NCBI GenBank assembly: GCA_003230015.1
Contig: QIGO01000003.1
Span: 1-42,894 of the forward strand
DNA length: 42,894 nucleotides
Direction of reading: 5' to 3'
Origin: Alphaproteobacteria bacterium
Lineage (GTDB): Bacteria > Pseudomonadota > Alphaproteobacteria > UBA6615
Each line of letters begins with the position of its first letter. The stretch's first letter is position 1. This document shows, one piece after another, positions 18,229 to 26,999 of the stretch. The translations under genes were made by a program, and so were the position numbers. Below the pieces are notes generated by a model that was not told the DNA's origin, did not search any database, and saw only the letters and a list, made by a program, of their open reading frames with translations.

Positions 18229-19472
18229 CGGAAACATCGAAAACCATCGATCTTGCGGCTATCCGCGATGCGGCGGCGGCAATCCATGGCCAGGTCATCG
18301 CCACCCCCACCCTCACGATCCCCAGGCTTAACGAGCATGCCGGCGCGAGGCTCCACCTCAAACTTGAAAATTTCCAGCACACCGGGTCGTTCAAGGCCCG
18401 TGGTGCGGCCAACAAGCTTCGCACTCTATCTCCCGATGCCCGGGCCAGCGGCATCGTTGCCTGTTCTGCCGGCAACCATGCACAGGGTGTTGCCTACTTC
18501 GCCCAGCGTCTCGGCATACCGGCCACCATCGTCATGCCCATACCCACGCCTTTCACCAAAATCGAGCGCACCCAGGCACTTGGCGCAAAGGTTGAACTTC
18601 ATGGAGAAAATCTAAGCGATTCAGAGGTTTACGCACATAAGCTCGAGCAAAGAAAAAACCTCATCTTTATCCACCCCTATAACGACCCGTTGATTGTCGC
18701 TGGCCAGGGTACCGCCGGTCTTGAACTCATCGCCTCGGTCCCCGATCTCGATCTCATCATCGTGCCCATTGGCGGCGGCGGCCTGATCGCCGGCATCGCA
18801 ACGGCGGTCAAAGCCTTGCAGCCGGGTATCGAAATCATCGGCGTCGAGGCCGCCCTTTATCCATCCATGTCTGAGGCCATCGACCAGCGCCCGCCGACCG
18901 CCCATGGCGCCACCCTGGCCGACGGCATCGCCGTCAAGGTGCCGGGCCGGCTGACCCGCCCCATCATCGAGGCCTTGGTCGACGACATTGTCCTGGTCGA
19001 CGAGCCCACCCTTGAATTGGCCGTGCAGACCATGGCCGACACCGCCCGCATTGTCGCCGAAGGCGCCGGTGCGGCCAGTCTTGGCGCTGTCCTGGCCGAC
19101 CCCACACGGTTCAAGGGCCGCAATATCGGCCTTCTGGTTTCCGGCGGCAACATCGACCGCCGCCTGCTTGCCTCGGTCCTGCTGCGCGGACTGGCCCGTG
19201 AGGGCCGCATGATCCGTGTCCGTGTCTTGATCGATGACCGCCCGGGCGCCCTGGCCCGGATTACGGCCCAAATCGCCGATGCCGGCGGCGATATTGTCGA
19301 GATTATCCACCAGCGCCTGTTCTTCGACCTCTCGGCCAAACAGGCCGATTTGGATATCGTCATTGAAACCCGGGGCGGCAGCCATGCCGATGAAATTATC
19401 GCCCGCCTTGTGAAAGCCGGCTTCCAAGCCACCCGGCTCAGTTTCCGCGCCGCTGACAATGCTTCGCGCTAG
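18225..19472 (+). CDS. threonine ammonia-lyase with C-terminal ACT domain
   Basis: A 415-residue fold-type II PLP enzyme that deaminates threonine (and serine) to 2-oxobutyrate. The PLP lysine is in LENFQHTGSFKARGAANKL, with SAGNHAQGVAYFA and the phosphate loop PIGGGGLIAGIA. Residues about 330-410 form a single ACT domain (VRVLIDDRPGALARITAQIA). Length and one ACT domain fit the shorter TdcB/YbgE-type rather than the 510-residue two-ACT biosynthetic IlvA of E. coli. Whether it serves isoleucine synthesis or catabolism is open. The GTG start overlaps the stop of the acylase gene, so the two are translationally coupled. Confidence 0.92.
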   Translation: MTETSKTIDLAAIRDAAAAIHGQVIATPTLTIPRLNEHAGARLHLKLENFQHTGSFKARGAANKLRTLSPDARASGIVACSAGNHAQGVAYFAQRLGIPATIVMPIPTPFTKIERTQALGAKVELHGENLSDSEVYAHKLEQRKNLIFIHPYNDPLIVAGQGTAGLELIASVPDLDLIIVPIGGGGLIAGIATAVKALQPGIEIIGVEAALYPSMSEAIDQRPPTAHGATLADGIAVKVPGRLTRPIIEALVDDIVLVDEPTLELAVQTMADTARIVAEGAGAASLGAVLADPTRFKGRNIGLLVSGGNIDRRLLASVLLRGLAREGRMIRVRVLIDDRPGALARITAQIADAGGDIVEIIHQRLFFDLSAKQADLDIVIETRGGSHADEIIARLVKAGFQATRLSFRAADNASR

Positions 19473-19569
19473 CGTGTTTCCAGGAAAAGCGGGGACCGCT
19501 TTTCCTGGAAACACGCCAAACAAGACTCTAGGATCTGGTTTTGAGTCTCTCAAAATCGCACGACCCTAG
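19472..19569. repeat. palindromic dispersed repeat after threonine ammonia-lyase
   Basis: The first part is a perfect 21 bp inverted repeat, 19472-19492 (GCGTGTTTCCAGGAAAAGCGG) paired with 19496-19516 around a 3-base loop. The second part is a hairpin TTTTGAG-TCT-CTCAAAA (19539-19545 and 19549-19555), bounded by near-complementary CTAGGATC and GACCCTAG. It begins at the last base of the lyase stop codon. The unit is unlike the repeat at 6245, and both remind me of alphaproteobacterial intergenic repeat families. It can fold strongly as RNA and may end the upstream transcript, although no uridine tract follows. Confidence 0.65.
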
Positions 19570-19661
19570 CGCGCGCAACCTACTGATATAAACCAGTTAT
19601 TAACCCCTCTCGACGACCATGATCGCCCCATACTAACCGGCGATTACCGGGTCATTCACGC

Positions 19662-20525
19662 ATGTTCATTATCATCGGCTGGGTCATAGTTAGCGCCTCC
19701 ATCCTCAGCGGATACGTTCTGGCGGGCGGCAAACTCTTAGTCCTATGGCAGCCGTTGGAAGTGTTGATGATTTGCGGCTCCGGTATCGGTGCGTTCATCG
19801 TCGCCAATCCCCCATCTCTGCTCAAGAAGATCGGCAAGGGTGTCGGCGCGGCCATGAAAGGGCCGAAGAACAAGAAAGCCGATTTCGTCGAGCTCCTGTC
19901 GTTGCAATATGTCTTGTTCAAGCTTGCCAAGTCCAAGGGCAATTTGGCCCTCGAGCAGCATGTTGAAAACCCCCATGAGAGCGAACTATTCGCTCAATTT
20001 CCAAGATTCGCGGCCAACCACCACGCCGTTGAGTTCATGTGCGACTATTTGCGCTTGCTGACCCTTGGCACCGAGAACGCCATGGAGATCGAGTCTCTCA
20101 TGGACGCCGAACTCGACACCCACCATCATGAGGACGAACAGGTCGCAGGCGCGGTTCAGACCTTGGGGGACAGTTTTCCGGCCCTTGGCATTGTCGCCGC
20201 GGTGCTCGGCATCATCAAAACCATGGGCTCCATTGCCGAACCGCCGGAAGTTCTCGGCAAACTCATCGCCGCTGCCCTCGTCGGCACCTTTCTCGGCATC
20301 CTTTTGGCCTATGGTTTTGTCAGCCCCCTCGCGGCCACCGTCGGCGCCACGCTGCAGGCCAACGGCAAATATCTGCAATGCATTAAGGCAGGCATCCTCG
20401 CCCACGTGCAGGGTTATGCCCCCCAAATCTCCATCGAGTTCGCGCGCAAGGCGCTGCTTTCCGAGGTCAGACCCACCTTCGCCGAAGTCGAGGAAGCAAT
20501 CGAATCGGTCCCATCCGCAACTTAA
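19662..20525 (+). CDS. motA: flagellar motor stator protein MotA
   Basis: A 287-residue inner-membrane proton-channel subunit. Two N-terminal membrane segments (IIIGWVIVSASILSGYVLAG and VLMICGSGIGAFIVA) precede the large cytoplasmic loop. The loop includes LRLLTLGTENAMEIESLMDA and the TLGDSFPALGIVAAVLGIIK pattern of the third segment, and the fourth segment is AALVGTFLGILLAYGFVSPL. The length matches the proton-type MotA of about 285-295 residues. motB follows after 24 bp. No other flagellar genes are in the window, so the stator pair sits apart from any flagellar cluster here. Confidence 0.95.
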   Translation: MFIIIGWVIVSASILSGYVLAGGKLLVLWQPLEVLMICGSGIGAFIVANPPSLLKKIGKGVGAAMKGPKNKKADFVELLSLQYVLFKLAKSKGNLALEQHVENPHESELFAQFPRFAANHHAVEFMCDYLRLLTLGTENAMEIESLMDAELDTHHHEDEQVAGAVQTLGDSFPALGIVAAVLGIIKTMGSIAEPPEVLGKLIAAALVGTFLGILLAYGFVSPLAATVGATLQANGKYLQCIKAGILAHVQGYAPQISIEFARKALLSEVRPTFAEVEEAIESVPSAT

Positions 20526-20549
20526 ACCGTCACCGGACGCCCCCACACC

Positions 20550-21500
20550 ATGGCGGATACAAACCAACCACCCATAATAGTCATCAAAAAGGTCAAAAAG
20601 GGTGGCCACGGCCATCATGGTGGCGCCTGGAAGGTCGCCTACGCCGACTTCGTCACCGCCATGATGGCCTTTTTCCTGCTGCTTTGGCTGCTCGGCTCCA
20701 CCACCGACGAACAGAAACTCGGCATTTCCGATTATTTCAGCCCAGAAGCCGTTTCCATCGGACAAAGCGGCGCCGGTGGTCTCTTCGGTGGCACGTCCTT
20801 GGCCGTCGAGGGCGCCCTCACCTCCGCCGGCGGCGCCAGCGTCGGTGCGGTCAGCATTCCTTTGCCGCCCAGCGAACCACAGACCGCCGAGGATGACGGC
20901 GAAGACGGCGAGGACGGCGACGGCGGTATCGAGGACGCCAGCAGGGAAGCCCTGGAAGAACAACTCGCCGAGCGCGAGCAGGAACAATTCGAGGCCGCCG
21001 AGTCAGCCCTGCGCCAGGCCATACTCGAACTGCCTGAGCTGGTGGATCTGCAAGAGAGTTTGGTGATCGACCAAACACCCGAAGGTCTGCGTATTCAGCT
21101 TGTCGACCAGGAAGGCGTCTCCATGTTCGCCAGCGGCAGCGCCAAACCGAACGAGCATACGCGCCGTTTAATCGCCATGATCGCCAAGGTGGTCACCCAA
21201 TTGCCAAACAAAATCTCCGTTAGCGGCCACACCGATTCCGTTCCCTTCCGCAGTGCGAGCGGGTATAGCAATTGGGAACTAAGCGCCGACCGGGCCAACG
21301 CCGCCCGTCGTCTGCTGCTGGAATCTGGTCTCGACACCGACCGGATCGCCGGGGTTCAAGGTCTCGCCGCCACCGACCCTCTGCTCCCCGATGACCCGAC
21401 ATCCCCGCGAAACCGTCGGGTGAGCATCGTTTTGTTACGCGAAAGCAAGCACTTCACAGAGCCGGAAGTGGGGCCGCTACCACCGAGTTACGGCGAATAG
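20550..21500 (+). CDS. motB: flagellar motor stator protein MotB
   Basis: A 316-residue partner of MotA. A basic N-terminus (VIKKVKKGGHGHHGGAWK) leads into the single membrane helix YADFVTAMMAFFLLLWLLG, whose Asp is the proton-binding residue. Then come the plug region (ISDYFSP), a very acidic linker (DDGEDGEDGDGGIEDASREA) and the OmpA-like peptidoglycan-binding domain (SVSGHTDSVPF, NWELSADRANAARRLLLES, SPRNRRVSIVLL). The histidine-containing KKGGHGHHGG entry and the long acidic insert are variations on the usual length. Its role is to anchor the stator to the cell wall and couple proton flow to rotation. Confidence 0.95.
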   Translation: MADTNQPPIIVIKKVKKGGHGHHGGAWKVAYADFVTAMMAFFLLLWLLGSTTDEQKLGISDYFSPEAVSIGQSGAGGLFGGTSLAVEGALTSAGGASVGAVSIPLPPSEPQTAEDDGEDGEDGDGGIEDASREALEEQLAEREQEQFEAAESALRQAILELPELVDLQESLVIDQTPEGLRIQLVDQEGVSMFASGSAKPNEHTRRLIAMIAKVVTQLPNKISVSGHTDSVPFRSASGYSNWELSADRANAARRLLLESGLDTDRIAGVQGLAATDPLLPDDPTSPRNRRVSIVLLRESKHFTEPEVGPLPPSYGE

Positions 21501-21663
21501 AGCCGGTCCTTGCCCTTCATGCCCCACCAAAAACCATTCAAGCTGTTGTCCCTCGGCGACGCGCAAGCTTTAATATATGCCAACTGGCATCGGTCACCGC
21601 ACGACCTACCACAGCCCCATTGTGCGGTATCCCGTGCCTGGACGAACAGGCAGACGCGTCTCA

Positions 21664-22389
21664 ATGACCAACCAAGCGCCAAAACAGCCCCGCGTGTTCT
21701 ATCGGACAGGCCCCATGCCTTGCCCTTATGTTCCTGGCCTGGTCGAGCGCAACCTCTTCACCGAGTTGCGGGGTCCCGGCGCACACCAACTGCACAATCA
21801 GCTCACATTGGCCGGATTTCGCCGCAGTCACCATATTGTCTACCGGCCGGCCTGCCCCCAATGCAGCGCCTGCCAGCCTGTCCGCGTCCTTGCGCGCGAA
21901 TTCGCCACCACCCGCTCTTTGCGGCGGGTGGCCGCCCGCAACGCCGACCTCACCGTGAAAATCCGCCGGCCCCTGGCCAGCCAGGAGCAGTTCGCCCTCT
22001 TCGCCCACTATCAACGCTCTCGCCACAGTGGCGGCGAAATGGCGGCCATGACTTTCGCCGACTACCGGGCCATGGTCGAGGACACGGCGGTCGAGACCCA
22101 TCTCGTCGAATTCTACTGTCCCCGGCGCCACCTCATCGCCGCCATTTTGATGGATCGCCTCGACGATGGCCTGTCGGCGGTCTACAGCTTCTTCGATCCC
22201 GATGCCATCGACCGCAGCCTTGGTACCTTCATGATTTTATGGCTGATCGGCCAGGCAAGAACCATGGACTTGCCCCACGTCTACCTCGGCTACTGGATCG
22301 AGCAATCTGCCAAGATGGCCTACAAGATGCGCTTTCAACCTTTGGAAACCCTCCGTCCGGAAGGTTGGCGGCGCCTCGGTCCCGGTTGA
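21664..22389 (+). CDS. bpt: aspartate/glutamate leucyltransferase (bacterial Ate/Bpt type aminoacyl-tRNA-protein transferase)
   Basis: A 241-residue N-degron enzyme that transfers leucine from Leu-tRNA to proteins with N-terminal Asp or Glu, marking them for ClpAP. The conserved N-terminal FYRTGPMPCPYVPGLVERNL, the cysteine-rich PACPQCSACQPVRV and the C-terminal VYLGYWIEQSAKMAYKMRF are as in the Bpt/ATE family. I set the start at the ATG at 21664, where similarity starts and which gives the usual family length of about 240. An ATG at 21577 would add 29 unmatched residues. It lies about 160 bp downstream of motB on the same strand. Confidence 0.92.
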   Translation: MTNQAPKQPRVFYRTGPMPCPYVPGLVERNLFTELRGPGAHQLHNQLTLAGFRRSHHIVYRPACPQCSACQPVRVLAREFATTRSLRRVAARNADLTVKIRRPLASQEQFALFAHYQRSRHSGGEMAAMTFADYRAMVEDTAVETHLVEFYCPRRHLIAAILMDRLDDGLSAVYSFFDPDAIDRSLGTFMILWLIGQARTMDLPHVYLGYWIEQSAKMAYKMRFQPLETLRPEGWRRLGPG

Positions 22390-22411
22390 GCCAAGCACGG
22401 GCCTCCCGGCC

Positions 22412-23506
22412 ATGAAGCGGCGCGCCTTTCTCACCGCCGCCGGCGTCACCGGCGCCGCGCTCGCGGCCCGGCCCGCCCCCGCTGTAGCCGCCCGCCGGCT
22501 TGATTTGACCATGATATCTTTGTGGCCGCGCCAGCTTCCCGGTCTCGCCGACAGCGCGGCACGGCTTGCCAAACGTATTGGCGATGCTTCGGACCAAGAG
22601 ATATCCATCACCGTCTTGCAGCCCGGCGAACGTGTGCCGCCATTTGCGACCTTCGACGCGGTCGCCGGCGGCGAGGCCGATATCTACTACGGCGCCGAGT
22701 ATCTCTGGCACTTCAAATCACCTGCATACAGCCTGCTTTCCGGCGTCCCCTATGGCCTCACCACCAACGAGTTCAACGCCTGGATCCACCATGGCGGCGG
22801 TCAAGCCCATTGGGACAAGCTGTCCGCGTCCTTCAATCTAAAACCCTTCCTGGCCGGCAATCTTGGCGGCCAGATGGGGGGCTGGTTCAACCAGAAGATC
22901 GCCAGCCCCGAAGACCTCAGGGGACTGCGTATCAGCATCCCGGGCCTTGCCGGAGCGGCTTTGCGCAACCTTGGTGCCGAGGCCGTCTCGACCCCCCCGG
23001 AGACCCTTAATGATGCCCTCGGCTCCGGCTTCCTCGACGCCGCCGTCGGCCTCGGGCCTTGGACCGATCAGACCCTCGCTCTCCACGAGGTCGCCGAGAG
23101 TTACTACTATCCGGGCTTCCACCAGCCTGGTACCGCCCTGAGTTGCGTCTTCAACCTCGACACCTGGTCGCGGCTAACGGGCACCCAGAAAATTCTCATC
23201 GAACACGCCTGCGGTATGGAGAATGCTTGGACCCACGCGCTATTTACAGCCAGAAACGGCGAAGCATTGCGCTCCCTGCGCCGCGACTTCGACGTGCGCG
23301 TGCACCAATTCCCCACCAGCGTCTTGACCGCCATCGGCACCGCTGCCGGCGAAATCGTCTCTCAAACGAGTACCAACGATCCGGCCATCAGAGCGATCTA
23401 CCGCAGTTTCATAAACTTCCGGCGCCGCGCCATGTCGCTGTCGAAATTGACCGATCAGAGCTTCACCCAGGCCCGGCTGCTGCCCTTCCGCTACGGCCAG
23501 TCCTGA
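22412..23506 (+). CDS. TRAP-type substrate-binding protein, divergent paralogue (DctP family)
   Basis: A 364-residue periplasmic binding protein with a twin-arginine-like signal (MKRRAFLTAAG, then an Ala-rich stretch). It aligns along its whole length with the next gene, e.g. GVPYGLTTNEFNAWIHHGGG against AVPFGMTANELNAWVRWGGG. Positions equivalent to the ligand-binding Arg and the sodium-site Glu-Trp of the keto-acid TRAP protein TakP are changed. LRISIPGLAG replaces LKFRMPGLGG (S175 for Arg), and LDAAVGLGPW replaces LDGTEWVGPY (V212, G213 for Glu-Trp). Q154 is kept. It may bind a different or no organic acid. The next gene is 177 bp away. Confidence 0.85.
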   Translation: MKRRAFLTAAGVTGAALAARPAPAVAARRLDLTMISLWPRQLPGLADSAARLAKRIGDASDQEISITVLQPGERVPPFATFDAVAGGEADIYYGAEYLWHFKSPAYSLLSGVPYGLTTNEFNAWIHHGGGQAHWDKLSASFNLKPFLAGNLGGQMGGWFNQKIASPEDLRGLRISIPGLAGAALRNLGAEAVSTPPETLNDALGSGFLDAAVGLGPWTDQTLALHEVAESYYYPGFHQPGTALSCVFNLDTWSRLTGTQKILIEHACGMENAWTHALFTARNGEALRSLRRDFDVRVHQFPTSVLTAIGTAAGEIVSQTSTNDPAIRAIYRSFINFRRRAMSLSKLTDQSFTQARLLPFRYGQS

Positions 23507-23683
23507 TCGGCAACCTCCGATACCCGCTTAGGTTTTGCATTGCGTCGATATCGCAAGCCGGATAACGTCCCGGAAGTAGCAAAACATTGATCCTGCCACC
23601 CTGTGGCGGGCAAAGTCCGTTATGGTAACAACAACATGCGCCGGGCAAAACGCGGCGCCGCAACAACATAATCCGGAGGTTCT

Positions 23684-24790
23684 ATGAAACGTCGTTCATT
23701 TGTAAAGGGCGCAGTCGCAGCCGGGGTCGCCTCCGCAGCTGCATCGTCGTTGCCCAAACCGGCAATCGCGCAGGGCAAGATAGAGTGGCGCATGGCCACG
23801 TCCTGGCCAAAGGGGTTGCCCGGCTTGGGCACCGGTGCTGAGCGGGTGGCTGAGCGTATCGGCATCATGAGTGATGGTCGTTTGACCGTCAAGGTCTTCG
23901 CCGCCGGCGAACTGGTCCCGGCGCTTCAAGTTTTCGACGGCGTCGCCGGCGGTGCGGCGGATATGGGCCACGATGCGGCCTACTATCACCTTGGCAAATC
24001 CCCGGCCACCGCATTCTATACGGCCGTGCCTTTCGGTATGACCGCCAACGAACTCAACGCCTGGGTACGGTGGGGCGGCGGCCAGGAACTCTGGGACGAG
24101 CTTTACGAGCCATTCGGCCTCAAGGGTTTCCTTGCCGGCAACACCGGTGTCCAAATGGCCGGTTGGTTCCGCAAGGAAATCAAGTCCCTCGACGACCTCA
24201 AGGGCCTGAAATTCCGCATGCCGGGCCTCGGCGGTAAAGTTCTCGAACGTCTCGGCGCCACTGTCGTGTTGCTCCCGGGCGGCGAAATTTTCCCCGCCCT
24301 GCAGTCCGGCGCCCTCGACGGCACCGAATGGGTCGGCCCTTATAACGACCTGTCCCTCGGCTTCTACAAGGTCGCGAAATTCTACCACTGGCCCGGTTTC
24401 CACGAGCCAGGTTCGGGCCTGCAATTGACTGTAAACCGCAGTAAATACGAAGCTCTGCCGAAGGATCTGCAAGAGATCATAAGCGCTGCGGCCAGTGCCG
24501 AGAATGACATCATGTTGGCTGAGTTCAACAGCCGTTCCGCACCGGCCCTGCAGACTCTTATTCGCGAGCACGGCGTCCAGTTAGTCCAGATGCCGCGGGA
24601 TGTGCTCAACGCCCTCGGCACGGAATCCGGCAAATTGATGCAGGAGACCATGGATGACGGCGATGCCATCACCAAAAAGATCGCATCCTCCTTCTTCAAG
24701 GCCCGTCGCGAGGCACTGGCCTGGACCCGCCTTTCCGACCAGGGTTACGCCAACGCCCGGTTGCTGAACTTTCCATATCCCAGCGGTTAA
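23684..24790 (+). CDS. TRAP transporter substrate-binding protein, TakP-like (2-oxo acid type)
   Basis: A 368-residue periplasmic protein with a Tat-like signal (MKRRSFVKGA to AIAQG). It resembles Rhodobacter TakP, the 2-oxo-acid binding subunit. Q157 in NTGVQMAGWF, R178 in LKFRMPGLGG and E215-W216 in DGTEWVGPYND correspond to TakP residues that bind sodium and the substrate carboxylate. CGGAGG lies 7 bases before the ATG. A strong intrinsic terminator follows within 60 bp. The permease genes dctQ/dctM are convergent on the other strand, so the binding protein has its own transcript. Likely substrates are 2-oxo acids or similar monocarboxylates. Confidence 0.92.
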   Translation: MKRRSFVKGAVAAGVASAAASSLPKPAIAQGKIEWRMATSWPKGLPGLGTGAERVAERIGIMSDGRLTVKVFAAGELVPALQVFDGVAGGAADMGHDAAYYHLGKSPATAFYTAVPFGMTANELNAWVRWGGGQELWDELYEPFGLKGFLAGNTGVQMAGWFRKEIKSLDDLKGLKFRMPGLGGKVLERLGATVVLLPGGEIFPALQSGALDGTEWVGPYNDLSLGFYKVAKFYHWPGFHEPGSGLQLTVNRSKYEALPKDLQEIISAAASAENDIMLAEFNSRSAPALQTLIREHGVQLVQMPRDVLNALGTESGKLMQETMDDGDAITKKIASSFFKARREALAWTRLSDQGYANARLLNFPYPSG

Positions 24791-24812
24791 CGCGTCGGAA
24801 CGTTCAAATGCC

Positions 24813-24850
24813 AAGGCCCGCGCCATGACAATGGCGTGGGCTTTTTTTTT
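24813..24850 (+). terminator. intrinsic terminator after the TakP-like gene
   Basis: An 11 bp stem (24816-24826 with 24831-24841, one G-T pair) with a GACA loop is followed by nine T residues. The preceding AA extends the stem into the T tract. It lies 22 bp after the stop codon. Confidence 0.92.
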
Positions 24851-24876
24851 GGCGAGCCCACCAAGCTAAATAGGCA

Positions 24877-26424
24877 TCAATTGGAGAACAGGTCCAATGT
24901 ACCTGACGGCGCCAGCGGATCATCGTCATATCCCGGGATCAACGAATCCTCGCCCGACGGCAGGAACAAATCGTCGTCCGCAGCACCCGGATCAAGCGAA
25001 CCGTCATTGACACGCTCGATAGCCGACGCTGGTGCCCCATAGATCACACCGGGCAGCCAGGTCGCAATCTGCGGGAACCCCCACAACAACCCCATTGCCA
25101 CCACCTGCAACGCCACAAACGGCACGATCCCGCGATAGATATGCCCGGTCGTGACTTCTTTCGGCGCCACGCCACGCAGATAGAACAGCGCAAAACCAAA
25201 TGGCGGCGTCAAAAAGCTGGTCTGCAGATTGACCCCGATCATCACCCCAAGCCAAACCGGATCCAGGTCCATCCCCAACAAGATCGGCGCCGTGATCGGC
25301 ACAATGATAAAAATGATCTCGAAGGCATCCAGGAAAAAGCCCAGCAGGAACATCAGCAGCATCACCGCCAGCACCGCCGAGAATGTCCCCCCCGGCAGCG
25401 CCGCCAGCGCGTCCTCGACCAGCTTTTCGCCGCCCAATCCCCTGAATACCAAGGAAAACACCGACGCCCCGATCAGGATGATGAACACCATCGAGGTGAT
25501 CTTCAGCGTCCCTCGCATCACTTCCTGTAGGATACCCAGGTTCAGCCGCCGGTTTCCCGCCGCCAGCACCATCGACCCCACCGCTCCCACCGAGGCCGAT
25601 TCCGTCGGCGTCGCGATGCCCAGCAGGATCGACCCCAGCACCGCGACGATCAGCGACAACGGCGGCACCAGAGCCACCAGAACCCGCCGCCACATCGCCC
25701 GGGTCTCGCTGGGGTCACGCTTCAATGGCGGGCAGGAGCTTGGGTCCACCACCGATTTGAACAGGATCCAGCCGATATAGATCCCCACCAGCATCATCCC
25801 CGGCAGGAAGGCGCCGGCGAACAAATCGCCGACCGAGACCGGATCCGGCGCGAAATTACCCTTCGCCAGCTGCGCTGCCTGGTTCGCGCCTTGCAGAATC
25901 TCGCCCATGAACACCAGCACGATGGACGGCGGAATGATCTGCCCCAAGGTGCCCGAGGCGCAGATGATGCCGGTCGCCAGTTTTGGATCGTAGCCGGCGC
26001 GCAACATCGTCGGCAGGCTGAGGATACCCATGGTAACAACCGTCGCCCCGATAATCCCTGTCGAGGCCGCCAGCAGTGTCCCCACCAGCACCACCGAGAT
26101 ACCCAGACCGCCGCGCATCGAGCCGAAAAGCTCGCCCATGGTCTCGAGCAGCGCTTCCGCCAGGCGCGAGCGTTCCAGCATCACGCCCATGAACACGAAC
26201 AGCGGCACCGCGACCAGCACCTCGTTCGTCATTATCCCGAAATAGCGAGACGACAGGCTCCAAAACAAGGCAAAGTCAAAAACCCCCAGGGCATGGCCCA
26301 GCCATGCGAACATCAGCGCCGTGCCGGCGAGTGTGAAGGCAACCGGAAAACCGATGAGCACCATGAAGATCGTCGCGCCGAACATGCCGACGGCGACAAA
26401 CTCGCCAACAACCGCAGGGTCCAT
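24877..26424 (-). CDS. dctM: TRAP transporter large permease subunit
   Basis: A 515-residue multi-spanning membrane protein, the ion-coupled translocation subunit of the TRAP system. Family motifs include FGIMTNEVLVAVPLFVFMGV, ASSGTLGQIIPPS-like ASGTLGQIIPPSIVLVFMGE, the central FLLGFFLDAFEIIFIIVPIT and the C-terminal IYRGIVPFVALQVVAMGLLW. The usual protein ends about at WLPGVIYG. Here some 52 further residues follow (about 464-515), rich in Asp, Pro, Gly and Ser, with no membrane character. dctQ lies 13 bp upstream. Its natural partner is probably one of the convergent DctP proteins. Confidence 0.94.
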   Translation of the reverse strand: MDPAVVGEFVAVGMFGATIFMVLIGFPVAFTLAGTALMFAWLGHALGVFDFALFWSLSSRYFGIMTNEVLVAVPLFVFMGVMLERSRLAEALLETMGELFGSMRGGLGISVVLVGTLLAASTGIIGATVVTMGILSLPTMLRAGYDPKLATGIICASGTLGQIIPPSIVLVFMGEILQGANQAAQLAKGNFAPDPVSVGDLFAGAFLPGMMLVGIYIGWILFKSVVDPSSCPPLKRDPSETRAMWRRVLVALVPPLSLIVAVLGSILLGIATPTESASVGAVGSMVLAAGNRRLNLGILQEVMRGTLKITSMVFIILIGASVFSLVFRGLGGEKLVEDALAALPGGTFSAVLAVMLLMFLLGFFLDAFEIIFIIVPITAPILLGMDLDPVWLGVMIGVNLQTSFLTPPFGFALFYLRGVAPKEVTTGHIYRGIVPFVALQVVAMGLLWGFPQIATWLPGVIYGAPASAIERVNDGSLDPGAADDDLFLPSGEDSLIPGYDDDPLAPSGTLDLFSN

Positions 26425-26437
26425 TCGGCTTACCCGC

Positions 26438-26974
26438 CTATTCGTCCGACGCCAGAGAAAACTCTTCGTGTCCTGTTAAGACCAGCACACTGCGCACGAG
26501 CATCGCCGAGCCTTGCAGCGCCATCAGGCCGGCAAACACGAGAATGGCGGTTTTTACCAGGAACACCCCCGGCAATCCCCCAGGTTGCGTCGACGGTTCC
26601 AGCAGGCGCCAGGACAACTGGACGAACGGCAACGTCGTCCACGCCAGCACGATCAGCCACGGCGCCAGAAACACCAATGTTCCAAATAGGTTAACCCAGG
26701 CCCGGTGGCGCACGTTACCGCGGATATAAAAGATATCCACGCGCACATGACCGCCATGGAGAAATGTGTAGCCGGCACCCAGCATGAACGCCACGCCATG
26801 CTGCCACACATAGACGTCCTGCATCCAAATAAAGCCGGTATTGAAGAATTTCCGCATCACGACAACGGTAAAAGCCGCCACGACGGCGCCAAGCATCATC
26901 CAAGCGGTGCCGCGCCCGACCCATTCGTTGATACCCTCAACGAACGTCACATACCGTCCCCATGAGTCTATCAA
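26438..26974 (-). CDS. dctQ: TRAP transporter small permease subunit
   Basis: A 178-residue membrane protein with four hydrophobic segments (around TAWMMLGAVVAAFTVVVMRK, HGVAFMLGAGYTF, LFGTLVFLAPWLIVLAWTTL and KTAILVFAGLMALQG). The HGGHVRVDIFY motif in the second loop is the DctQ signature. It forms the stator complex with DctM. The likely start is the TTG at 26974, with GAGAGG 6 bases upstream; an in-frame GTG at 26950 is the alternative. The 5' flank is occupied by the large nested palindromic element. Confidence 0.9.
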   Translation of the reverse strand: MIDSWGRYVTFVEGINEWVGRGTAWMMLGAVVAAFTVVVMRKFFNTGFIWMQDVYVWQHGVAFMLGAGYTFLHGGHVRVDIFYIRGNVRHRAWVNLFGTLVFLAPWLIVLAWTTLPFVQLSWRLLEPSTQPGGLPGVFLVKTAILVFAGLMALQGSAMLVRSVLVLTGHEEFSLASDE

Positions 26975-26999
26975 GGCGAGCCTCTCGGTTCCCGATCAA

